Assembly: GCA_035556755.1 (NCBI GenBank) | Contig: DATMEP010000056.1 | Coordinates: forward strand, 1-16,273 | Direction: 5' to 3' | Length of the DNA: 16,273 nucleotides | DNA from: VRUE01 sp035556755 | GTDB lineage: Bacteria > Actinomycetota > Thermoleophilia > Solirubrobacterales > 70-9 | In this document: in pieces, positions 8,375-16,273 of the stretch | How positions within the stretch are numbered: position 1 is the first letter of the stretch | How the letters are laid out: each line of letters starts with the position of its first letter | The notes under the pieces: model-generated | What the model was told of the DNA's origin: nothing | Databases searched by the model: none | The model's input: the letters and a program-made list of their open reading frames with translations, nothing else | Made by a program: the position numbers and the translations under genes

Positions 8375-9505
8375 TTGGCTGAGGACCTCTACAAAGTCCT
8401 GGGCGTCTCGAAGAAGGCGTCGAACGAGGAGATCAAGAAGGCGTACCGGAAACTGGCGCGCCAGTACCACCCTGACCGCAATCCCGACGACCCCAAAGCG
8501 GAGGAGCGGTTCAAGGAGGTGCAGGGCGCCTACGACACGCTGTCCGATCCCGAGAAGCGCAAGGAGTACGACCAGGGCGGGGCGTTCGCCGGCTTCGGCG
8601 GCCCGGGTGGAGGCGGTCCGTTCGGCGGGTTCGGTGGCCCGGGCAGGCCGGGCCCCGGTCAGCAGTTCGGCGGCGAGGGTCCCGGCTTCGGCGACATCCT
8701 CTCCAACCTCTTCGGCCGCAGCGGGCAGGCCCAGCCGCAGCAGGTGCGCGGTCGCGACCTCGAAACCGAGATCGACCTCAGCTTCGACCAGGCGGTCAAC
8801 GGCGCCCAGGTCAGCGTCTCCGTGCCGAAGGCCGAACGCTGCGCCACCTGTCACGGCAGCGGCGCCAAACCCGGGACGAGCCCGGTCACCTGCCCGCGCT
8901 GCGAAGGACGGGGGATCGACGCGCAGAGCCAGGGCTTCTTCTCGATCAGCCAGCCCTGCCCGCAGTGCGGCGGCGCCGGTCAGATCGTCGAGGACCCCTG
9001 CCCCACCTGCGGCGGCTCCGGCCTGACCCGGCAGACCAAGCGCTACAAGGTCAACGTCCCGGCCGGGGTCAAGGACGGGGCGCGGATCCGTCTCGCCGGC
9101 AAGGGCGAGGCCGGGCCGCGCGGCGGACCCCCCGGCGACCTCTTCGTGACGACGCGGGTCGCCGCCTCCCCCGTCTTCAAGCGGCTCGACGGCGGCAACC
9201 TCGAGGTGACGGTGCCGATCACGGTCACCGAGGCGCTGCGGGGGGCGACGATCGAGGTGCCGACCCTGGACGGCAGCAAGAAGATCAAGGTGCCGGCCGG
9301 GACCGGGCACGGCACGGTCCAACGATTGCGCGGAGAGGGGGCGCCGAAGCCGCGCGGCAAGGACCGCGGCGACATCCGCTACCGGCTTGAGATCGAGCTG
9401 CCGGAGGAGCTGAGCCCCGAGCAGGAGGAGGCGGTCGAGAAGCTGGCCGAGGCGCTGAACGGCTCCGACCCGCGGGCCGAGCTCCTGCGGAAGGCGGCTC
9501 GGTGA
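8375..9505 (+). CDS. dnaJ: Co-chaperone DnaJ (Hsp40, type I)
   Basis: 376-residue J-domain protein that delivers substrates to DnaK and stimulates its ATPase. The J domain covers residues 4-68 with HPD at 32-34. A Gly/Phe/Pro-rich stretch follows (about 69-110). The zinc centre has all four CxxCxGxG repeats (CATCHGSG, CPRCEGRG, CPQCGGAG, CPTCGGSG; about 155-215). Two beta-sandwich substrate domains and a C-terminal dimerisation helix complete the type I layout. The start is TTG, read as LAEDLYKVLG, which matches the family N-terminus; TAGGGG overlapping the grpE stop may serve as a weak ribosome site. The gap to grpE is 8 bp and the stop overlaps the hspR start region. Confidence 0.97.
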   Translation: MAEDLYKVLGVSKKASNEEIKKAYRKLARQYHPDRNPDDPKAEERFKEVQGAYDTLSDPEKRKEYDQGGAFAGFGGPGGGGPFGGFGGPGRPGPGQQFGGEGPGFGDILSNLFGRSGQAQPQQVRGRDLETEIDLSFDQAVNGAQVSVSVPKAERCATCHGSGAKPGTSPVTCPRCEGRGIDAQSQGFFSISQPCPQCGGAGQIVEDPCPTCGGSGLTRQTKRYKVNVPAGVKDGARIRLAGKGEAGPRGGPPGDLFVTTRVAASPVFKRLDGGNLEVTVPITVTEALRGATIEVPTLDGSKKIKVPAGTGHGTVQRLRGEGAPKPRGKDRGDIRYRLEIELPEELSPEQEEAVEKLAEALNGSDPRAELLRKAAR

Positions 9506-9821
9506 TGGATGAGGAACGGGGCGTGTTCATGATCTCGGTCGCGGCCGAGCTCGCCCACATGCACCCGCAGACGCTGCGCGTCTACGAGGCGCGTGGGCTG
9601 ATCGAGCCGCAGCGCTCGGCGAAGAACACGCGCCTCTACTCGCAGCGCGACGTCGAGCGGCTGCGTCACATCCAGCGGCTGACCGCCACCGGGCTCAACC
9701 TGGCCGGAGTCGAGATCGTCCTGGAAATGGAAGCCGAGGTCGAGAGGATGAGGGCCAAGCTCGAGCGCATGCGCCGCCACGCTGCCGAGCTCGAACGCCG
9801 AGCGACGAAGGGAGAGCTCTG

Positions 9822-9822
<1 letters not shown>
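9505..9822 (+). CDS. hspR: HspR-type MerR-family heat-shock repressor
   Basis: 105-residue regulator with an N-terminal MerR winged helix-turn-helix (ISVAAELAHMHPQTLRVYEARGLIEP, residues about 10-35, then NTRLYSQRDVERLRHIQRL). The C-terminal helix (EMEAEVERMRAKLERMRRHAAELERR) is a dimerising coiled coil. There is no metal-binding cysteine set, as expected for HspR. In Streptomyces and mycobacteria HspR represses the dnaK operon and clpB together with DnaK as co-repressor; its place as fourth gene of this operon fits such feedback. Start: ATG at 9505 (TGATG, one base overlap with dnaJ); the GTG immediately before (9502) is equally possible, and GGAAGG lies 7-10 bases upstream. Its stop overlaps the clpB start by one base. 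Confidence 0.94.
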
Positions 9823-12443
<2,621 letters not shown>

Positions 12444-12464
12444 GCTTCTACGAGCTGCGTACGG

Positions 12465-13382
12465 ATGCCGAAACGACGTCACATCAACGCTGGGCCGAAA
12501 GGGCGCGCGCTGCGCTCGAAGCTGGCTGCGGCCGCCAGCCCGGTTCGCGACCTGGCGGGAGCCGTCGAGGAGCGCGTCCTCTGGAGGATCGGCGACCTGT
12601 TCCGAGCCATCGCCGAGATCGTCAGGTGGCCGTTCGAGCGGCTCGCCTGGACGGTCGAGCGACGAGTGGTCTGGCCGCTGCAGGAGCGAACCGCCGGCCG
12701 GGGCGTGCCGGGGCGGGTCGTCGGCGCTGGAGCGCTGGCCGCGGTTGCGATCGGCGCGGTCGCCTTCGGCGCCGTCTGGGCTTCCAGCGGAGAGAGCGAC
12801 CGCGGGCCGGTTGCCAGCGGCGCTCCGGTTGCCGCCGCAACCCCCGCTCCGCAGCCCCCGGAGGCTGAGCCGACCGGGCCGGCCCTGCAGGGCGTGCCGC
12901 CGAAGTTCGGCGTCGGCGAGAGCGTAGGCGTCGCGCCCGCGCCCGAGACGCAAGAGACTGACGACGCGGCAGGCGATCCAAGCGCCGCGACGAGCGCCCC
13001 CAGCCCGGGCGCCGAGGAAGGCGCCGCGACGACGTCGAGCCAGAAACCGGTTTCCGCCGGGCCGGCGGCGATGAAGGTGGCGCGGCGCTTCTCGGAGGCC
13101 TTCGTCTTCTACGAGATCGGCGAGAAACCCGCCCGGGCGCTGAGCGTCTTCGACGAGACGGCGACGCCGGAGCTGGCCTCGGCGCTGGCCGAACGCCCGC
13201 CGCGGCTGCCGGAAGGCACCGAGGTCCCGAGGGCGCGCGTGCTCAACCTGGTTCCGGGCCCGCGCCAGGGCGACACCTACACGGTGAGCGCCTCGCTGCT
13301 GCGAGTCGGTGCGACCAGCGAGCTGCGGATGAAGATGACCAACCTCAACGGCACGTGGGTCGTAACGGACGTCCGCGGATGA
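12465..13382 (+). CDS. Single-pass membrane protein with extracytoplasmic C-terminal domain, function unknown
   Basis: 305 residues, not assigned to a named family. Residues 1-84 are basic and Trp/Arg-rich (cytoplasmic, amphipathic helices likely at about 27-75). A single membrane segment lies at about 85-106. An Ala/Pro/Glu/Thr-rich linker follows (about 108-200), then a compact domain (about 204-305: VARRFSEAFVFYEIG near the start, AELRMKMTNLN-type strands and GTWVVTDVRG at the end). This layout resembles actinobacterial membrane-anchored NTF2/VirB8-like domains, but that is only a guess from the pattern. It begins 21 bp after clpB without a clear Shine-Dalgarno, and its stop overlaps the cell-wall hydrolase start by ATGA. 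The coupling suggests it may anchor or regulate that hydrolase at the membrane. Confidence 0.8.
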   Translation: MPKRRHINAGPKGRALRSKLAAAASPVRDLAGAVEERVLWRIGDLFRAIAEIVRWPFERLAWTVERRVVWPLQERTAGRGVPGRVVGAGALAAVAIGAVAFGAVWASSGESDRGPVASGAPVAAATPAPQPPEAEPTGPALQGVPPKFGVGESVGVAPAPETQETDDAAGDPSAATSAPSPGAEEGAATTSSQKPVSAGPAAMKVARRFSEAFVFYEIGEKPARALSVFDETATPELASALAERPPRLPEGTEVPRARVLNLVPGPRQGDTYTVSASLLRVGATSELRMKMTNLNGTWVVTDVRG

Positions 13383-14971
13383 GAAGGATCCCCCTCCTCT
13401 TCCTTGTGGTTTTCGCGGTGGGTGCAGCCCCCGCCTCGGCAGAAGAAATTGCCGCGAGCGGGACCATCGCGCCGGCACCGAGCGTGAAACAGGGCGACGC
13501 GCTCGTCGCGCCGCCAACCGAGCCGGCCGAGCCGCAGAACGACGGCGGGGTCGTCGCCGAGCCCGAAGCCGATGTCGAGCCGACCCCCGAAGCCGAGCCC
13601 GAGCCGGACGTCGAAGCCGACGGTGGGTACTCCGCGGCCAGCGCTCCCCCGCCCGTGTTCTCGATCCCGACGCTGCCCAGCGCCAGCTGCGGCCCGGGCG
13701 CCATCCCGGCGATCCTGATCCCGATCTACCAGCGCGCCGCCGACGCCTACGGCCTCGGTCCGCAGGGCCCGAGCGTGCTCGCCGCGATCAACGAGATCGA
13801 GACCGCCTTCGGCACCAACCTCAACGTCTCCTCGGCGGGCGCCGTCGGCTGGATGCAGTTCATGCCCGAAACCTGGGACGGGTACGGCGTCGACGCGAAC
13901 GGAGACGGGGTCGCCGACCCCTACAACCCCGAAGACGCGATCTTCGCCGCCGCCAACTACCTCAGCGCCTCCGGCTTCCCGACCGACGTCTACGGGGCGA
14001 TCTTCGCCTACAACCACGCCGACTGGTATGTCGCCGAGGTCCTCGCCAACGCCGAGTGCTACGGGCTCCTCGGCAACGCGGTCGCCGGCGCCTTCGACCT
14101 CACCCCCAAGCTGCAGGTGCTGAGCTGCGTCGCGCCGAAGCGCTGGCGCAAGCGGATCCCGGCCGAGTACCTCGACGCCTCCGAGAGCGCGGCGGCCCGC
14201 TACGGCCTCGGACAGCGCGGGGTCTGGGCGCTCGCCGCGGTCGCCCGGCTCGAGTCGAACTTCGGGCGCGGCATGGACAAAGCGGATCTGCGGCGCAGCG
14301 GCCCGCTCGGCCTCGACCCCGCCGAGTGGCAACGCTTCGCGGTCGACGGGGACGGGGACGGCAGGCTCCGCCACTCCGACCCGGACGACTCGGCGGCGAC
14401 GCTGGCACGGCTTGTCTGGTCGCGCGGCGGCCTCCGCGCCGGGCTCTTCAGCCACAACCAGGCGGAGTGGTACGTCGAGGCGGTGCTGAGCGAGGCGGAG
14501 CGGCTCGAAGGGGACTGCGTGGCCGAACGGGTCGAGTGGGCATTTGCCCTGCCCAACGTCGTGATCGCGCCGATCAACTGGGACAACCTGACGATCCTCA
14601 ACCAGGTAGCCAAAGAAGACCTCGAGCAGGGCCGGATCGACCCGCGCATCGTCGGCCTGCTCGGAGCGATCAGCCAGGGGCACCAGCTGACGATCTCCTC
14701 GCTGCGCTCCGACCACTCGATGCACACGGCCGAAGGGGGCGTCTCCAACCACTACTACGGGCGGGCGATGGACATAGCCGCGGTCGACGGCGTCTCCTGC
14801 ACCGACACCGCGCCCACCTCCCCCTGCGCCGAGCTGGCCTTGACCTTCGCCGCGCTTCCCGCCCCGGCGATGCCGACCGAGCTGATCTACTGCTTCGACG
14901 TCGACGGCCCCGGGCCGGCCTTCGCCCGCTCGGACCATTGCGATCACGTGCACGCCGGCTACGACGGCTGA
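13379..14971 (+). CDS. Secreted multidomain peptidoglycan hydrolase: two transglycosylase-like repeats plus M15-like peptidase
   Basis: 530 residues. Signal peptide 1-21 (cleavage after ASA), an acidic Pro/Glu linker (30-90), then three domains. Copy 1 (about 110-230) is a lytic transglycosylase with the catalytic-type Glu141 (ETAFG), GWMQFMPETW (157-166) and a Ca-binding-like DANGDGVAD loop (172-180). Copy 2 (about 262-380) repeats this order: Glu292 (ESNFG), GPLGLDPAEW in place of the MQF motif, a DGDGDG loop, and HNQAEWYVEAVL matching YNHADWYVAEVL. The third domain (about 400-530) has SNHYYGRAMDI (His458, Asp465) and DHVHAGY (His523/His525), as in M15/VanY-type zinc peptidases, though the usual Glu of ExxH seems to be Asp522. 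Eight cysteines lie outside the signal. The ATG at 13379 overlaps the upstream stop by ATGA and starts the signal peptide. Confidence 0.85.
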   Translation: MRRIPLLFLVVFAVGAAPASAEEIAASGTIAPAPSVKQGDALVAPPTEPAEPQNDGGVVAEPEADVEPTPEAEPEPDVEADGGYSAASAPPPVFSIPTLPSASCGPGAIPAILIPIYQRAADAYGLGPQGPSVLAAINEIETAFGTNLNVSSAGAVGWMQFMPETWDGYGVDANGDGVADPYNPEDAIFAAANYLSASGFPTDVYGAIFAYNHADWYVAEVLANAECYGLLGNAVAGAFDLTPKLQVLSCVAPKRWRKRIPAEYLDASESAAARYGLGQRGVWALAAVARLESNFGRGMDKADLRRSGPLGLDPAEWQRFAVDGDGDGRLRHSDPDDSAATLARLVWSRGGLRAGLFSHNQAEWYVEAVLSEAERLEGDCVAERVEWAFALPNVVIAPINWDNLTILNQVAKEDLEQGRIDPRIVGLLGAISQGHQLTISSLRSDHSMHTAEGGVSNHYYGRAMDIAAVDGVSCTDTAPTSPCAELALTFAALPAPAMPTELIYCFDVDGPGPAFARSDHCDHVHAGYDG

Positions 14972-14983
14972 GTTAACGTAGGC

Positions 14984-15004
14984 CTCGCGACGAATTCCCG
15001 CGAG
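14984..15004 (+). repeat. Stem-loop abutting the Shine-Dalgarno of the GYD gene
   Basis: CTCGCG (14984-14989) and CGCGAG (14999-15004) form a perfect 6 bp stem with a 9-base loop (ACGAATTCC). AAGGAG (15005-15010) begins directly after it, six bases before the ATG at 15017. No T-run follows. It could be a weak terminator for the long upstream operon or a 5' leader hairpin affecting ribosome access. Confidence 0.4.
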
Positions 15005-15016
15005 AAGGAGACGACG

Positions 15017-15298
15017 ATGCCGACCTACGTGATGCTGACCAACCTGACCTCAGAGGGCGTACGAACCCTGAAGAACAATCCCGGCCGAGTCGCCGAGGTG
15101 AACAAGGAGGTCGAGCAGATCGGCGCCAAGGTAGTGGCGCAGTACGCGACGCTCGGCCAGTACGACTTCGTCACCGTGATCGAAGCGCCCGACGAGAAGA
15201 CGATGGCCAAGGTCTCGGTCGAGCTGGGCTCGCGCGGGACGATGACCAGCCAGACGCTGACGGCGATGCCGGCGGACGACCTGGCCTCCTCGCTGTAG
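15017..15298 (+). CDS. GYD-domain protein, function unknown
   Basis: 93-residue protein filling the GYD superfamily domain from end to end: MPTYVMLTNLTSEGVRTLK at the start, the signature GQYDFVTVIEAPDEKT (residues about 47-62) and a C-terminal TSQTLTAMP strand. The pattern suggests a ferredoxin-like alpha/beta fold, as in small dimeric proteins; no catalytic residues can be named. The family occurs widely in actinobacteria without an assigned reaction. AAGGAG six bases upstream of the ATG is a good Shine-Dalgarno. purD begins 32 bases after its stop, so the two are probably co-transcribed, but a role in purine synthesis is not shown by that alone. Confidence 0.85.
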   Translation: MPTYVMLTNLTSEGVRTLKNNPGRVAEVNKEVEQIGAKVVAQYATLGQYDFVTVIEAPDEKTMAKVSVELGSRGTMTSQTLTAMPADDLASSL

Positions 15299-15330
15299 AT
15301 GGTCGTTCCGAACGCCGTTTGGGTCACCGG

Positions 15331-16273
15331 TTGAGAGTCCTGGTCGTCGGCGGAGGCGGGCGCGAGCACGCGATCGTGCGGGCGCTGCGGCGCTCGCCCC
15401 GCTCGCCTGGGCTGCTCTGCGCACCCGGCAACGCCGGGATAGCCGCCGACGCCGAGTGCCTGCCCGACGTCGGCGCCGAGGACGTCGAGGCGATCGTCGC
15501 CGCGGCGCGGGAGCGCGGCGTCGACCTCGTCGTGGTCGGGCCCGAGGCGCCGCTGGTGGCCGGCGCGGTCGACGCCCTGGAGGAGGCCGGGGTGCCGGCT
15601 TTCGGCCCGAGTGCGGCGGCGGCCGAGCTGGAGGGCTCGAAGGCCTTCGCCAAGGAGCTGATGCAGGAGGCCGGGGTGCCGACCGCCTCCCACGTCCTGC
15701 TGCGCAGCCGCGAGGAAGCGATCGAGCACCTCGCCGGTGCCACCTACCCGGCGGTGCTGAAGGCGGACGGCCTGGCGGCCGGCAAGGGCGTGTTCATCTG
15801 CGCCGGCGAGGCCGAGGCGCGGGAGGCGGTCGACGTCTTCTTCACCGAGCGCCGCTTCGGCGAGACGACGGTGGTCCTGGAGGACTTCCTCGAGGGCGAA
15901 GAGCTCTCGCTGCTGGCGCTCTGCGACGGCGAGAACGTCGTCCCCCTGGCGCCGGCACAGGACTACAAGCGGATCTTCGACGGGGATCGGGGCCCGAACA
16001 CCGGCGGGATGGGCAGCTACTCGCCCGCACTCGACTCCGAGCCGGGACTGATCGAGGAGATCGTCGACACCGTCCACCGGCCGGTCGTCGCCGCGATGGC
16101 CCGCCGCGGCGCGCCCTTCCGCGGCGTCCTCTACGCCGGCCTGATGCTGACCGCCGCCGGCCCCCGGGTGCTCGAGTTCAACACCCGCTTCGGCGATCCG
16201 GAGACCCAGGCGGTGCTGCCGCGCTTGACCAGCGACCTTCCCGCCCTGTTCAGCGCGGCGCGCGAGCCCGGCG
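15331..16273 (+). CDS. purD: Phosphoribosylamine-glycine ligase (GARS), 3' end cut by window edge
   Basis: Second enzyme of de novo purine synthesis: joins glycine to phosphoribosylamine with ATP, forming GAR. The 314 residues in the window show the N-terminal MRVLVVGGGGREHAIVRAL, the GPEAPLVAG motif (about 71-79), the ATP-grasp stretch LKADGLAAGKGV (about 147-158), QDYKRIFDGDRGPNTGGMG (near 211-229) and VLEFNTRFGDPETQAVLPRL (near 280-299). The last has Thr where EFNARFGDPE is usual. About 100-120 residues should lie beyond the edge. The start is uncertain: TTG at 15331 fits the family N-terminus best, while a TTG at 15319 would add four residues. Neither has a clear Shine-Dalgarno, and an 11-codon frame ending in TTGA overlaps the chosen start. 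Confidence 0.93.
   Translation, partial: MRVLVVGGGGREHAIVRALRRSPRSPGLLCAPGNAGIAADAECLPDVGAEDVEAIVAAARERGVDLVVVGPEAPLVAGAVDALEEAGVPAFGPSAAAAELEGSKAFAKELMQEAGVPTASHVLLRSREEAIEHLAGATYPAVLKADGLAAGKGVFICAGEAEAREAVDVFFTERRFGETTVVLEDFLEGEELSLLALCDGENVVPLAPAQDYKRIFDGDRGPNTGGMGSYSPALDSEPGLIEEIVDTVHRPVVAAMARRGAPFRGVLYAGLMLTAAGPRVLEFNTRFGDPETQAVLPRLTSDLPALFSAAREPG

Noticed and set aside
13277..14953. 558-residue minus-strand open frame antisense to the peptidoglycan hydrolase
   Set aside because: Antisense shadow with no recognisable motifs; the plus strand carries a signal peptide and clear domains.

Overview
This is a high-GC window whose gene content points to the Actinomycetota. The evidence is a dnaK-grpE-dnaJ-hspR chaperone operon with a MerR-type HspR, a mycobacterial-type inositol-3-phosphate synthase beside a PgsA1-like CDP-alcohol transferase, a DnaK tail ending EEVVDAEVVDE, and frequent GTG/TTG starts with 1-4 bp gene overlaps. 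The overall style fits Thermoleophilia/Solirubrobacterales, but that placement is inference and was not tested.

Left part, minus strand (1-2368): three genes read right to left, a PAP2/Aur1-like membrane protein, a phosphatidylinositol-phosphate (PIP) synthase-like protein and inositol-3-phosphate synthase (cut by the window edge). Together they look like a compact inositol-phospholipid operon. The PAP2 protein is a candidate for the phosphatase, or an Aur1-like head-group transferase, acting after PIP. It seems to have a leaderless start. A GC-rich inverted repeat (2403-2485) separates it from a minus-strand haloalkane-dehalogenase-like hydrolase (2509-3327).

Middle (3340-5680): endonuclease III and a membrane-anchored c-type cytochrome overlap by ATGA on the plus strand. 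The nth start codon lies back to back with a possible hydrolase start (CATATG). The cytochrome stop and the stop of the converging secreted EEP-family hydrolase share one CTAG. That hydrolase has a His-rich linker after its signal peptide. A divergent AT-richer region (5681-5859) carries TTTGCAA repeats and promoter-like elements for the chaperone operon.

Right part, plus strand (5860-14971): dnaK, grpE, dnaJ, hspR and clpB are packed with overlaps or an 8 bp gap. After 21 bp come a single-pass membrane protein and a secreted multidomain peptidoglycan hydrolase (two lytic-transglycosylase-like repeats plus an M15-like peptidase domain), overlapping by ATGA. The seven genes could form one transcription unit linking protein-folding stress with cell-wall remodelling. 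A small GYD-domain gene and purD (cut by the window edge) follow after a short hairpin-containing gap. No rRNA, intact tRNA, IS element or CRISPR array was seen.
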